From: UKL13-2 sp043744255 | GTDB lineage: Bacteria > Pseudomonadota > Gammaproteobacteria > Burkholderiales > Usitatibacteraceae | DNA: 64,000 bases | NCBI GenBank assembly: GCA_043744255.1 | Contig: JAYTVA010000067.1 | Coordinates: 10,989-74,988, forward strand | Direction of reading: 5' to 3' | Shown: positions 50,606-59,337 of the stretch, piece after piece | Position numbering within the stretch: position 1 is the first letter of the stretch | Layout: every line of letters begins with the position of its first letter | The notes under the pieces: model-generated | Seen by the model: only the letters and a program-made list of their open reading frames with translations | Databases searched by the model: none | Told to the model about the DNA's origin: nothing | Translations under genes and position numbers: made by a program

Positions 50606-51883
50606 ATGTCAGACGCAGTTCGCAGCCTCATCGGTGTTGGCATTTTGGTGTTGATCGGTTTCTTGCTTTCGTATAACCGCAAGGCGATCAATTGGCGCAC
50701 AGTGATTTCGGCGCTGGTGGTGCAGATGGCGATCGGCGCGTTTGTGTTGTTTGTGCCGTGGGGCAAGGACGTGTTGAAGCTGGTAGCGGATCGCGTCACG
50801 GATGTGCTCGGCTATGGCGCGAAAGGGTCAGAGTTCTTATTCGGTGGCTTGGTTTCCGGAAAAATGTTTGAGGTGTTCGGCGGCGGCGGCTTTGTGTTTG
50901 CGATCCGCGTTTTGCCAGCGATCATTTTTGTCACGGCACTGATCGCGGTGCTATATCACATTGGCGTGATGCGATGGATCATCACGATTCTCGGCACGAT
51001 TTTTCAGAAGCTGTTGGGTGTGTCCAAGATCGAATCGTTTTGCGCGGTGACGACTATATTTCTCGGGCAAAACGAGATGGGTGCGGCCGTCAAGCCTTTC
51101 GCCAGTCAGCTCAAAAAGCAGGAGCTGTTCGCCATCATGACGAGTGGCATGGCGAGTATTGCCGGTGCGGCGTTGGCGGGTTACGCGGGTCTGGGGGTGA
51201 AGGTGGAATACCTGATTGCGGCGTCGTTCATGGCGATTCCTGGCGGGTTGTTGTTTGCGAAATTGGTGTACCCGAGCACCGAGCCCAGTCAGATTCGTTT
51301 CGACAAATTCGAGTTTGAAGAAAAGCGGCCTGCAAACGTGATCGAGGCGGCAGCAAGTGGCGCGGCGCTCGGCTTGAAAATCGCCGTGAGCGTGGGCGCG
51401 ATGCTGCTGGCGTTTATTGGCCTGATCGCGTTGCTCAATGGCATCGTCGGTGGGATTGCTGGTGCCATCGGTTTCCAAGGCGTGAATATGGAAATGCTGC
51501 TCGGCAAACTGTTTGCGCCACTCGCCTACATGCTCGGTGTGTCGTGGGAGCACTCGGCATTTGCCGGCAATCTCATCGGGCAGAAAATGATCTTGAATGA
51601 GTTTGTCGCCTACGTCGGCTTGGCACCGTATCTGCAACCGGATGCGGTGGTCGCGGCGGCGGGTTTGAAAGTGATTGATGCGCGCACGCAGGCCATTCTT
51701 TCATTCGCGCTGTGCGGCTTTGCCAACATCACTTCGATTGCGATTCTGGCGGGTGGCTTCGGGAGCGTGGCCCCGCAATTACGCGGCGATGTGGCGCGAT
51801 TTGGCCTGCGTGTCGTGGCCGCTGCGACGTTGTCGAACTTGATGAGTGCGACCATCGCGGGCATTTTCCTTAGCCTGAAATAA
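50606..51883 (+). CDS. nupC: Concentrative nucleoside transporter NupC family
   Basis: CNT-type nucleoside/proton or sodium symporter of 425 residues. Conserved GGFVFAIRVLPAIIFV, FLGQNEMGAAVKPF (substrate/ion site), MTSGMASIAGAALAGYAG, GVSWEHSAFAGNLIGQKMILNEFVAY and FALCGFANITSIAILAGGFG. GGGAGGAA precedes the ATG. Followed 2 bases later by thymidine phosphorylase: an uptake-and-cleavage operon for pyrimidine deoxynucleosides. Confidence 0.95.
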   Translation: MSDAVRSLIGVGILVLIGFLLSYNRKAINWRTVISALVVQMAIGAFVLFVPWGKDVLKLVADRVTDVLGYGAKGSEFLFGGLVSGKMFEVFGGGGFVFAIRVLPAIIFVTALIAVLYHIGVMRWIITILGTIFQKLLGVSKIESFCAVTTIFLGQNEMGAAVKPFASQLKKQELFAIMTSGMASIAGAALAGYAGLGVKVEYLIAASFMAIPGGLLFAKLVYPSTEPSQIRFDKFEFEEKRPANVIEAAASGAALGLKIAVSVGAMLLAFIGLIALLNGIVGGIAGAIGFQGVNMEMLLGKLFAPLAYMLGVSWEHSAFAGNLIGQKMILNEFVAYVGLAPYLQPDAVVAAAGLKVIDARTQAILSFALCGFANITSIAILAGGFGSVAPQLRGDVARFGLRVVAAATLSNLMSATIAGIFLSLK

Positions 51884-51885
51884 CC

Positions 51886-53208
51886 ATGTTTCTGCCGCAG
51901 GAAATCATTCGCAAAAAGCGCGACGGGCAGGCGCTGACGGCGGCGGAAATCAGCGCATTCATCGCCGGCATCACACGCGATGAAGTCAGCGAAGGCCAGA
52001 TCGCGGCGTTTGCGATGGCAACCTATTTCAATTCGATGGCGATGGATGAGGCGGTCGCGTTGACCTGTGCGATGCGTGACTCTGGCCGCGTGCTTGACTG
52101 GAAATCATTCGCGCTCAACGGCCCCTTGGTCGATAAACACTCGACTGGCGGGGTCGGCGATGTGGTGTCGCTCATGCTCGGCCCCATGGTGGCGGCGTGT
52201 GGCGGTTACGTGCCAATGATTTCCGGACGTGGCCTCGGGCACACCGGTGGCACGCTCGATAAACTCGACGCCATTCCCGGCTACCAAACGTCGGTGTCGA
52301 TTGAAAAATTTCAGCGCGTGGTGGCCAGCGTCGGTGTGGCCATCATCGGTCAGACCGCTGAGCTTGCCCCTGCCGATAAGCGCATCTACGCGACCCGCGA
52401 TGTCACCGCGACGGTGGAATCGATTCCGCTGATTACCGCCTCAATTCTCTCCAAAAAACTGGCGGCGGGGCTCGATGCGTTGGTCATGGATGTGAAGACT
52501 GGGCGCGGCGCGTTCATGCCGACGCTGGCAAAAAGTGTCACGCTTGCGCAGTCGATTGAGGCGGTCGGCAATGGTGCGGGGGTTAAGACCGCTTCACTCA
52601 TCACTGACATGAATGAACCGCTGGCACCGTGCGCCGGAAACGCGATTGAAGTGCAAGCCGCCGTGGATTTTTTGACTGGCAAGTCGCAGCCGCAACGCTT
52701 GTACGACGTGACCATGGCGCTCGCTGCAAAGCTCTTGGTCACAGCGCGCATCGCAGCGACAGAGATGGCTGGAACACAGGCACTGGCGAGGGGTTTGGCG
52801 AGTGGGCAGGCGGCGGAAGTGTTTGCAAAAATGGTTACAGCACTCGGCGGGCCGGGCGATTTTGTCGAGAACGCGCATCGCTATTTGCCGCAGGCGAAGT
52901 TGCGTGTGCCGGTGTTGGCGGCGCGCGATGGATTCATTACCGGCATAGACACGCGCGCGCTCGGTCTTGCGGTGGTGGCCTTGCGCGGTGGGCGCCGACG
53001 TGCGTCGGATCAGATCGACTACGCGGTGGGACTGAGCGCGCTTGCGACGCGCGGTGCCCGTGTCAGCCGGGGTGACGTGTTGGCAGTAGTGCATGCCCAG
53101 GATCAGACGTCGGCGGACGAGGCAGTGGCGGTAGCGCGAGCAGCGTTTGTGATCGGTGAAGCGGCACCCACTTTGCACACATTGGTGTATCCGGGTCGCG
53201 GGAGTTGA
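51886..53208 (+). CDS. deoA: Thymidine phosphorylase DeoA
   Basis: 440 residues, normal length. It phosphorolyses thymidine to thymine and 2-deoxyribose-1-phosphate. Hallmarks: KRDGQALTAAEISAFI; DKHSTGGVGDVVSLMLGP (phosphate site); the family signature GRGLGHTGGTLDKLDAIPG; ASILSKKLAAGLDALVMDVK; plus the C-terminal domain with LAVVALRGGRR. It is translated right behind nupC. No deoB/deoC lies nearby, so deoxyribose-phosphate handling is elsewhere. Confidence 0.97.
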   Translation: MFLPQEIIRKKRDGQALTAAEISAFIAGITRDEVSEGQIAAFAMATYFNSMAMDEAVALTCAMRDSGRVLDWKSFALNGPLVDKHSTGGVGDVVSLMLGPMVAACGGYVPMISGRGLGHTGGTLDKLDAIPGYQTSVSIEKFQRVVASVGVAIIGQTAELAPADKRIYATRDVTATVESIPLITASILSKKLAAGLDALVMDVKTGRGAFMPTLAKSVTLAQSIEAVGNGAGVKTASLITDMNEPLAPCAGNAIEVQAAVDFLTGKSQPQRLYDVTMALAAKLLVTARIAATEMAGTQALARGLASGQAAEVFAKMVTALGGPGDFVENAHRYLPQAKLRVPVLAARDGFITGIDTRALGLAVVALRGGRRRASDQIDYAVGLSALATRGARVSRGDVLAVVHAQDQTSADEAVAVARAAFVIGEAAPTLHTLVYPGRGS

Positions 53209-53229
53209 AGCAAACACTGGCCGCATCGG

Positions 53230-53263
53230 CGTCATCAAAACGACTTCCGCTCTGGACTACAAT
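53230..53263 (+). promoter_or_regulatory. Candidate Pho box with -10 upstream of ugpB
   Basis: CGTCATC (53230-53236), AAAA, CGACTTC (53241-53247): two related heptamers at exactly 11-bp spacing, followed 10 bases later by TACAAT (53258-53263). The layout and AAAA spacer equal those of the element in the ppx/ppk gap. E. coli ugp is a known PhoB target. The second heptamer is a weak match. Confidence 0.4.
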
Positions 53264-53337
53264 GCTCGCACAGTGCGGCAGTGGCGGCGCAGAATACAGG
53301 CCACGCAGATTTTCATTTTTGATTTGAGGAGAACAGC

Positions 53338-54657
53338 ATGTTGAAAAAAGCGGCAATCCAGATGGGCTTGGCGATGACCTTTGCGGTGGTTGCCAGCGGC
53401 GCGCATGCGCAAACCGAAGTGCAATTCTGGCATTCGATGTCCGGCGCGCTTGGCGAAAAAGTGGCCGAGCTCACCGGCAAATTTAATGCTTCGCAGAAGG
53501 ATTACAAGATCGTACCGATCTACAAGGGCACGTACCCTGAGTCGATGACCGCTGCCACAGCTGCATACCGTGCGGGTAATGCGCCACACATCCTGCAAGT
53601 GTTTGAAGTCGGCACGGCAACCATGATGGCGGCCAAAGGCGCGGTTGTGCCGGTTGCCAAACTGATGCGCGATGCCGACGAGCCGTTCGATCCAAAAGTC
53701 TATTTGCCAGCCGTCGCTGGCTATTACACGGATCGCAAGGGCGACATGCTTTCGTTTCCGTTTAACAGTTCGACCATTGTTTACTACATCAATAAGGACG
53801 CGTTCAAGAAAGCCGGCCTCGACCCAAACAAAACACCAAGGACTTGGAAAGAAGTGGTCGCGGCTGCCGACAAATTGAAAGCCGCTGGCGAGAATTGTCC
53901 CTACACCACCGGCTGGCCATCGTGGATGAATATCGAGAATTTCAGCGCGTGGCATAACGTGCCGATGGGCTCGAAAGAAAATGGCATGGCGGGTTCCGAC
54001 ACGCAATTTCAATTCAACACGCCGCTGCATGTGAAGCACCTCACCATGCTCGGCGATATGTCGAAGAAGGGCACCTTCGCCTACGCGGGTCGCACCAATC
54101 AGGCCGAAGCCAAGTTCTACACCGGCGAGTGCGCGATGCTTACCTCCAGCACTGGCGCGCAGGCCAACATTCGCAAAAACGCCAAGTTCGATTGGTCGGT
54201 CAATTTCATTCCTTATCACGATGATGTTGCCGGTGCACCGCAGAATTCGATCATCGGCGGCGCGTCGCTGTGGGTGATGGGCGGCAAGACCAACAACGCG
54301 TACAAAGGGGTCGCAAAATTTTTCGCGTTCCTGTCGAAGCCTGAAGTGCAAATGGAATGGCATACGGGCACCGGCTACGTGCCGATCACGATGGCCGCGT
54401 ATGAGTTAACCCGCAAATCGGGTTTCTACGACAAAAATCCGGGTGCGGATATCGCCGTCAAACAGCTCACCAACAAACCACCAACAGCGAACTCCAAAGG
54501 CATCCGTTTCGGCAATTTCGTGCAAGGCCGCGAAGTGATCGAGGAAGAAATGGAAGCCGTGTTCTCCGGTAAGAAAGATGCAAAGACCGCGCTCGATGAT
54601 GCGGTGCGTCGGGGGAATGAGGTGTTGAGGAAATTTGAGGCGGCTAATAAGGGCTAA
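53338..54657 (+). CDS. ugpB: sn-Glycerol-3-phosphate ABC transporter, binding protein UgpB
   Basis: 439-residue periplasmic binding protein. Signal peptide ends GAHAQ near residue 24; the mature part begins TEVQFWHSMSGALGEKVAELTGKFN. The UgpB-type ligand loops KGTYPESMTAATAAYRAGNAPHI, FPFNSSTIVYYINKDAF and TGECAMLTSSTGAQANI match. It captures glycerol-3-phosphate or glycerophosphodiesters. First gene of ugpB-A-E-C. A Pho-box-like promoter lies just upstream, and a palindromic repeat separates it from ugpA. Confidence 0.96.
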   Translation: MLKKAAIQMGLAMTFAVVASGAHAQTEVQFWHSMSGALGEKVAELTGKFNASQKDYKIVPIYKGTYPESMTAATAAYRAGNAPHILQVFEVGTATMMAAKGAVVPVAKLMRDADEPFDPKVYLPAVAGYYTDRKGDMLSFPFNSSTIVYYINKDAFKKAGLDPNKTPRTWKEVVAAADKLKAAGENCPYTTGWPSWMNIENFSAWHNVPMGSKENGMAGSDTQFQFNTPLHVKHLTMLGDMSKKGTFAYAGRTNQAEAKFYTGECAMLTSSTGAQANIRKNAKFDWSVNFIPYHDDVAGAPQNSIIGGASLWVMGGKTNNAYKGVAKFFAFLSKPEVQMEWHTGTGYVPITMAAYELTRKSGFYDKNPGADIAVKQLTNKPPTANSKGIRFGNFVQGREVIEEEMEAVFSGKKDAKTALDDAVRRGNEVLRKFEAANKG

Positions 54658-54714
54658 CGGCGGGTTGAGCGTTCAGCGTGGATCGTCTTGACTTGACCGC
54701 CGCCGTCCCATTCA

Positions 54715-54779
54715 CCAGATGCTTCGCTCCGCTCAGGATGACAAAAATATTGTCATCCTGAGCAACGCGAAGGATCTGG
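54715..54779. repeat. Imperfect palindrome of the CATCCTGAGC..AAGGATCT repeat type
   Basis: Left arm CCAGATGCTTCGCTCCGCTC and right arm ending GCGAAGGATCTGG enclose GGATGACAAAAATATTGTCATCC. It is a roughly 65-bp hairpin-forming unit between ugpB and ugpA. Single half-units of the same repeat stand at 56605-56632 and, inverted, at 57327-57352. Possible transcript-stabilising or attenuating element within the operon. Confidence 0.8.
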
Positions 54780-54868
54780 TTGCGACACGCGACCCTTTCA
54801 ACTTCGTCACTGCCCACGCCCAACACCGAACGCTCAACCATACACAACGCTCAACACCGAACCCAAAA

Positions 54869-55750
54869 ATGGAAAAACGCGTCACCTTCAAAAGTAAATG
54901 GCTGCCGTATCTGTTGATCGCGCCGCAGATCGCGATCACGGTCATTTTCTTTTTTTGGCCGGCGTTTCAGGCGATGTATCAATCGCTGTTGATCCAAGAC
55001 GCCTTTGGGCTGAACACGCAATTCGTCTGGTTTGAAAATTTCCGCCAGTTATTTTCGGACGAAAATTACCTTATTTCGTTTCGTACGACCGCGATTTTCA
55101 GCGTGCTGGTGGCGGTGCTGGGCTTGAGTGTTTCCTTGCTGCTTGCGGTGGCCGCCGACCGCATTGTGCGCGGCGCGTTCGCGTTCAAGACCTTGTTGAT
55201 CTGGCCGTATGCGGTCGCACCGGCGGTGGCTGGCGTCTTGTGGGGATTTTTGTTCGCACCGTCCATCGGTGTGTTCGGCTACGCACTCAAGCAATGGGGC
55301 GTGCCGTGGAATTATTTGCTCAATAGCGATCACGCGATGATTCTCGTCGTGATCGCGGCGGTATGGAAGCAGGTGAGCTACAACTTTCTTTTTTTCCTCG
55401 CCGGGTTGCAATCCATCCCGCGTTCACTCATGGAAGCTGCCGCCATCGATGGTGCCAGCCCCGCGCGCCGCTTCTGGACGATCGTGTTTCCGCTCCTGTC
55501 GCCGACCACGTTTTTTCTGCTGGTGGTCAACATCGTCTACGCGTTCTTCGATACCTTCGGCGTGATTGATGCCACCACGCAAGGCGGTCCGTCGCAAGCC
55601 ACGCAGATATTGGTCTACAAGGTTTACGCGGATGGCTTCAAAGGCGGCGACCTCGGTGGCTCATCTGCACAATCGGTGGTGTTGATGGTGATTGTGATCG
55701 CGCTGTCAGTGATTCAATTTCGTTATCTCGAACGCAAAGTTCAATATTAG
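54869..55750 (+). CDS. ugpA: Glycerol-3-phosphate ABC transporter permease UgpA
   Basis: MalF-type inner-membrane permease, 293 residues, six membrane helices. The ABC-permease EAA loop reads MEAAAIDGASPARRFWTIVFPLLSP. FGLNTQFVWFENFRQLF and FDTFGVIDATTQGGPSQATQILVYKVY are typical of UgpA. Start: ATG at 54869 gives MEKRVTFKSKWLPYLLIAPQ; the frame further upstream runs through the palindromic repeat and is not coding. Three bases before ugpE. Confidence 0.95.
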   Translation: MEKRVTFKSKWLPYLLIAPQIAITVIFFFWPAFQAMYQSLLIQDAFGLNTQFVWFENFRQLFSDENYLISFRTTAIFSVLVAVLGLSVSLLLAVAADRIVRGAFAFKTLLIWPYAVAPAVAGVLWGFLFAPSIGVFGYALKQWGVPWNYLLNSDHAMILVVIAAVWKQVSYNFLFFLAGLQSIPRSLMEAAAIDGASPARRFWTIVFPLLSPTTFFLLVVNIVYAFFDTFGVIDATTQGGPSQATQILVYKVYADGFKGGDLGGSSAQSVVLMVIVIALSVIQFRYLERKVQY

Positions 55751-55752
55751 GT

Positions 55753-56601
55753 ATGGTCGAAAATCGCCCTTGGATGACCGCGTTTTACTACCTCGTGCTG
55801 ACCCTCGGCGTGGCGGCAGTTGCGTTCCCGTTGTACGTCACCTTCGTCGCGTCGACGCACACGATGGAGGAAGTGCTCAAAGCGCCGATGCCGCTGTGGC
55901 CGGGCGATCATTTCATCAGCAACTACACGCAAGTGCTGAAGGCTGGCTCTACGCGCGGCTCTGCAGCCCCCGTCGGGCAGATGATGATGAATTCGCTGGT
56001 GATGGCGCTGGTGATCGCGGTGGGCAAAATCGCCATCTCGATCATCTCTGCATTCGCGATCATCTACTTCCGTTTTCCGCTGAAGAATTTTTTCTTCTGG
56101 ATGATTTTTATTACGCTGATGCTGCCGGTGGAAGTGCGCATTCTTCCGACCTACAAGGTCGTGTCGGATCTCGGTATGTTGAATTCGTATGTGGGGTTGA
56201 CGCTGCCACTGATTGCCTCCGCGACCGCAACGTTCTTGTTTAGACAATTCTTCATGACCATCCCCGACGAACTCGCTGAAGCCGCGCGTATCGACGGTGC
56301 CGGGCCGATGCGATTTTTTTGGGACGTGGTGTTGCCGCTATCCAAAACCAGCATCGCGGCGCTGTTCGTCATTCAATTCATTTACGGCTGGAATCAATAC
56401 CTGTGGCCGCTGTTAGTGACGACCGATGAGTCGATGTACACGACGGTGATTGGCATCAAACGCATGATTGCGGGGGGCGATTCCGCGACGGAATGGAATT
56501 TGGTGATGGCCACCGCAATTTTGGCGATGGTGCCACCGGCGCTGGTGGTGATGTTGATGCAGAGGTGGTTTGTTAAGGGGTTGGTGGAGACGGAGAAATG
56601 A
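55753..56601 (+). CDS. ugpE: Glycerol-3-phosphate ABC transporter permease UgpE
   Basis: MalG-type permease, 282 residues, six membrane helices. EAA loop: DELAEAARIDGAGPMRFFWDVVLPLSK. MVENRPWMTAFYYLVL at the start, ASTHTMEEVLKAPMPLWPGDHF and GWNQYLWPLLVTTDESMYTT agree with UgpE. It forms the membrane channel with UgpA. ugpC, the ATPase, follows only after an 818-base gap filled by repeats. Confidence 0.95.
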   Translation: MVENRPWMTAFYYLVLTLGVAAVAFPLYVTFVASTHTMEEVLKAPMPLWPGDHFISNYTQVLKAGSTRGSAAPVGQMMMNSLVMALVIAVGKIAISIISAFAIIYFRFPLKNFFFWMIFITLMLPVEVRILPTYKVVSDLGMLNSYVGLTLPLIASATATFLFRQFFMTIPDELAEAARIDGAGPMRFFWDVVLPLSKTSIAALFVIQFIYGWNQYLWPLLVTTDESMYTTVIGIKRMIAGGDSATEWNLVMATAILAMVPPALVVMLMQRWFVKGLVETEK

Positions 56602-56604
56602 CGG

Positions 56605-56632
56605 GTCATCCTGAACGTAGTGAAGGATCTGG
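56605..56632 (+). repeat. Half-unit of the CATCCTGA..AAGGATCT repeat (left flank)
   Basis: GTCATCCTGAACGTAGTGAA then GGATCTGG, directly after the ugpE stop. The same unit recurs in opposite orientation at 57327-57352, so the pair brackets the inverted-repeat element between ugpE and ugpC. Confidence 0.8.
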
Positions 56633-56667
56633 TCGCGTAAATGCGGTGTTTGCGTTGTCCGACCATG

Positions 56668-57293
56668 CCGGGGGTAGCCCGGCGGCTTTTCGTCGGAGGC
56701 ATGCTCCGACCTTTCTTTGCTTCGCCAAAGAGAGTAACCAAAGAAAGGCGACCTGGGTTCGCCGTTTTTGTCACGCTCATTTACCAAAACTCGCCGTGAC
56801 AAAAATCCCCTGCGCTACTCGAAGCGACAGGCCGCTGCGCAACTCGTCGGGCGGAATAAGGTCGTCGCTCGATGTGGGCATCGTGGCCGCCCTCCTCAAA
56901 CAGTGCTCGCGGACTTCCCCTGTCGCTCCTGCGTTGCTCGGCGGCTGTCAACGGGAATTCAAAAACTCGCGTTGCCACCGTCTCCACGCTCAAGCGCGCG
57001 GCACCAAGTTGGAGATGGGTCGGAAACAGTCGCATTGCGGGCTTTTGAATTCCCGTGTTCCCGCGCCAACATTTTGCAAAAGGGTCGGAAGCTTTCCACG
57101 AAAACTGTCTGAGGCTGGCACCGCAATATGTCCATAGCACCGGCGCTCATTTGCCAGCCGAGTTTTTTTCGTGGCCGACACTTTTGCAAAATGTTGGGAA
57201 GCCCGGAGGGCCGCGGGATTCGGGTCGCCTTTTCTTTGGTTACTTTCTTTTGGCGAAGCAAAAGAAAGTGACTAGCCGCCGGGCTACCCCCGG
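56668..57293. mobile_element. Nested inverted-repeat element (MITE-like), no transposase
   Basis: Terminal imperfect inverted repeats of about 70-85 bp: 56668-56753 (begins CCGGGGGTAGCCCGGCGGCT, ends AACCAAAGAAAGGCGACC) and 57223-57293, its reverse complement with small indels. Inside are further perfect inverted repeats: TTTTTGTCACG 56765-56775 / CGTGACAAAAA 56795-56805; ACGGGAATTCAAAA 56951-56964 / 57043-57056; CCAACATTTTGCAAAAG 57066-57082 / 57181-57197 enclosing CCACGAAAA / TTTTCGTGG and GGCTGGCA / TGCCAGCC. Short open frames in it (CFAKESNQRKA-like peptide) are by-products of the repeat and are often annotated as hypotheticals in related genomes. It fills the ugpE-ugpC gap. Whether it moves is unknown. 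Confidence 0.75.
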
Positions 57294-57326
57294 CCACGTT
57301 GTTCATTGCGCAAGTTTGGATGGATG

Positions 57327-57352
57327 AGATTCTTCCCTTCGCTCAGAATGAC
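57327..57352 (-). repeat. Half-unit of the CATCCTGA..AAGGATCT repeat (right flank, inverted)
   Basis: AGATTCTTCCCTTCGCTCAG then AATGAC is the reverse complement of GTCATTCTGAGCGAAGGGAA with GAATCT, facing the copy at 56605-56632 across the nested element. Confidence 0.75.
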
Positions 57353-57419
57353 AAAGTTTTTTGTGCATACCAATTCCAACCGTTTCCGTGTAGCGAACAA
57401 CACAAAGTAAAGTTTTATC

Positions 57420-58478
57420 ATGGCCAACATCACCCTAACCAACGTAAAAAAATCCTACGGCAATAACCCTGTCGTCCACGGCGTCAGCGCCGAAATCGCT
57501 GATGGCGAATTCATCGTCATCGTCGGCCCCTCCGGCTGCGGCAAATCGACGCTCTTGCGCATGATCGCGGGCTTGGAAGCGATCACCGCCGGCGAAGTCG
57601 CGATTGGCGGGCGCGTTGTCAATGAGCTTGAGCCCAAAGACCGCGACATCGCGATGGTGTTTCAAAATTACGCCTTGTATCCGCACATGACCGTGTACGA
57701 CAACATGGCGTATGGCCTGCGGATTCGCAAGCTGTCGGACGCCGACATCGAGACACGCGTGCAACAGGCGGCGAAGATTTTGGAGCTGGGCACCTTGCTC
57801 AAACGTAAGCCGCGTGAACTCTCCGGCGGGCAGCGCCAGCGGGTGGCGATGGGGCGCGCGATTGTGCGTGAACCGGCGGCATTCTTGTTCGATGAGCCTC
57901 TATCCAATCTGGATGCCAAGCTACGTGTACAGATGCGTCTCGAAATTCAAAAGCTCTCGCGTGAACTCAAAACCACCAGTATTTTTGTTACGCACGATCA
58001 GGTTGAGGCGATGACGCTCGCGCATCGCATGATCGTGATGAACGCGGGTTTGGCTGAGCAGATCGGCGCGCCGATGGAGGTGTATGACAACCCGGCGAGT
58101 ATTTTTGTTGCGGGGTTTATTGGTTCCCCTGCGATGAATTTTTTGCCCGGAAAAATTCGTGGTGCGGTGATTGAAGTTGGCGAAAATATTTCTGTGCCGC
58201 TGCCGCTTGCCGCGAAAGAAAAAGTGCAAGACGGTCAGATGGTCACGCTCGGCGTGCGCCCCGAACATTTCGCGGTCGCCGCAGCTGGCCTGCCGTTCCG
58301 CGTGGAAAGTGCCGAAGCGTTAGGTGCTGATTCGTTGATCCATGGGCACATCGCGGGGCATGGCATCGTCGTGCGGGTGGATGGTCATGCGCGCCATGCC
58401 AATGGCGAAGCGCTGATGATCGCGCCGATGGCGGATAAACTTTATTTCTTCGATACGCAGTCTGGGAAACGAATTTAA
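57420..58478 (+). CDS. ugpC: Glycerol-3-phosphate ABC transporter ATP-binding protein UgpC
   Basis: 352-residue ATPase of the MalK/UgpC (CUT1) type. Walker A GPSGCGKST at residues 36-44, Q-loop FQNYALYPHM, signature LSGGQRQRVAMGRA near 135, Walker B FLFDEPLSNLDAKLR and His-switch FVTHDQ. A C-terminal MalK-like regulatory TOBE domain follows (residues about 240-350; VTLGVRPEHF). It powers UgpA/UgpE. It is separated from ugpE by the repeat element, so it may need its own promoter; none was clearly recognised. Confidence 0.95.
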   Translation: MANITLTNVKKSYGNNPVVHGVSAEIADGEFIVIVGPSGCGKSTLLRMIAGLEAITAGEVAIGGRVVNELEPKDRDIAMVFQNYALYPHMTVYDNMAYGLRIRKLSDADIETRVQQAAKILELGTLLKRKPRELSGGQRQRVAMGRAIVREPAAFLFDEPLSNLDAKLRVQMRLEIQKLSRELKTTSIFVTHDQVEAMTLAHRMIVMNAGLAEQIGAPMEVYDNPASIFVAGFIGSPAMNFLPGKIRGAVIEVGENISVPLPLAAKEKVQDGQMVTLGVRPEHFAVAAAGLPFRVESAEALGADSLIHGHIAGHGIVVRVDGHARHANGEALMIAPMADKLYFFDTQSGKRI

Positions 58479-58494
58479 CGTCGGTTGGCCGCAC

Positions 58495-59259
58495 ATGCAG
58501 AACCTCCAAGCCACCCTCCGTCCCCTCGAAGAACTCACCCTCTCCACGTCCCCTGCCGTCCATCAACGGGCATACGACGGCTGGCTGTTGCGCGCATCCG
58601 GCACCGATACGCGCCGTGCCAACAGCACCACCATCCTGCACGCATGTACCGTTCCGCCCGAAGAAAAAATCGTTTTCTGCGAGCAGTGGTATGCGCTCTA
58701 CCAACAACCGACGATCATTCGCCTGACGGAAGCTTTCGCGCCACCTGAGCTGGAGTCGCTGCTCGCCGCGCGCGGCTACCTGCGCGAAGGCGAGACCCAT
58801 GTGATGACCGCACCACTGCACGCGTGCACAACCGCCACGCCATTGCCACCCGGTGTGCGCATGGTCACGCGCACCACGAGTGAGGGCATCGCCGACTTGC
58901 ACCGACTCAAAGGCAGCGCGCCAGCCATGAGCGCGCAGGACACGGCGCGACAGACGTTGTGGCGCGGCGATGAAATTTGCCTCGCGTTAAAGACGATCAA
59001 CGGCCTCGCGGCGGTTGGTTTGGCGCGGATGGAGAATGGTTACGTGGGTATTTTTAACATGCGCACCGCCGAATCACAACGCGGCAAGGGTTATTCATCG
59101 TCGGTGTTGGCCGCGCTGTTAGCGTGGGGGCACGGCAAGGGTGCGCATACGGCGTTCTTGCAGGTCGAGTGCGGCAATGCGCCGGCACTGGCGATGTATG
59201 AGCGGGCGGGGTTTATTGAACGGTATCGCTATTGGTATCGGGTTGCGGCGCGGTCATGA
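58495..59259 (+). CDS. GNAT family N-acetyltransferase
   Basis: 254 residues. The C-terminal half carries the GNAT acetyl-CoA fold: VGIFNMRTAESQRGKGYSSSVLAALLAWG (R/Q-x-x-G-K/Y loop), then AFLQVECGNAPALAMYERAGFIERYRYWYR. The N-terminal half (LSTSPAVHQRAYDGWLLRASG..ANSTT) is typical of a two-part GNAT subgroup. Substrate unknown. It begins 16 bases after ugpC, where E. coli has ugpQ, so it may be co-expressed with phosphate-ester uptake by position only. Confidence 0.88.
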   Translation: MQNLQATLRPLEELTLSTSPAVHQRAYDGWLLRASGTDTRRANSTTILHACTVPPEEKIVFCEQWYALYQQPTIIRLTEAFAPPELESLLAARGYLREGETHVMTAPLHACTTATPLPPGVRMVTRTTSEGIADLHRLKGSAPAMSAQDTARQTLWRGDEICLALKTINGLAAVGLARMENGYVGIFNMRTAESQRGKGYSSSVLAALLAWGHGKGAHTAFLQVECGNAPALAMYERAGFIERYRYWYRVAARS

Positions 59260-59337
59260 GCTGGCCGGCGACGGACTGAGCCGCCAACGCAACCTCGGTA
59301 CAATGCAACTTCTCTTTCCGCAGCGTGCCGTTATCAT

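Noticed and set aside
53257..54363. 368-residue antisense open frame opposite ugpB
   Set aside because: No recognisable domain and it is fully explained by ugpB codon usage.
54719..54868. N-terminal extension of UgpA to the ATG at 54719
   Set aside because: It would translate the palindromic repeat; UgpA homologues start at the MEKR..KWLPYLL position.
56598..57137. Plus-strand open frame of 179 residues in the repeat element (FLCFAKESNQRKA-like peptide)
   Set aside because: Coding potential comes from the inverted repeat itself; it spans several hairpins and starts inside the preceding repeat, so not taken as a gene.
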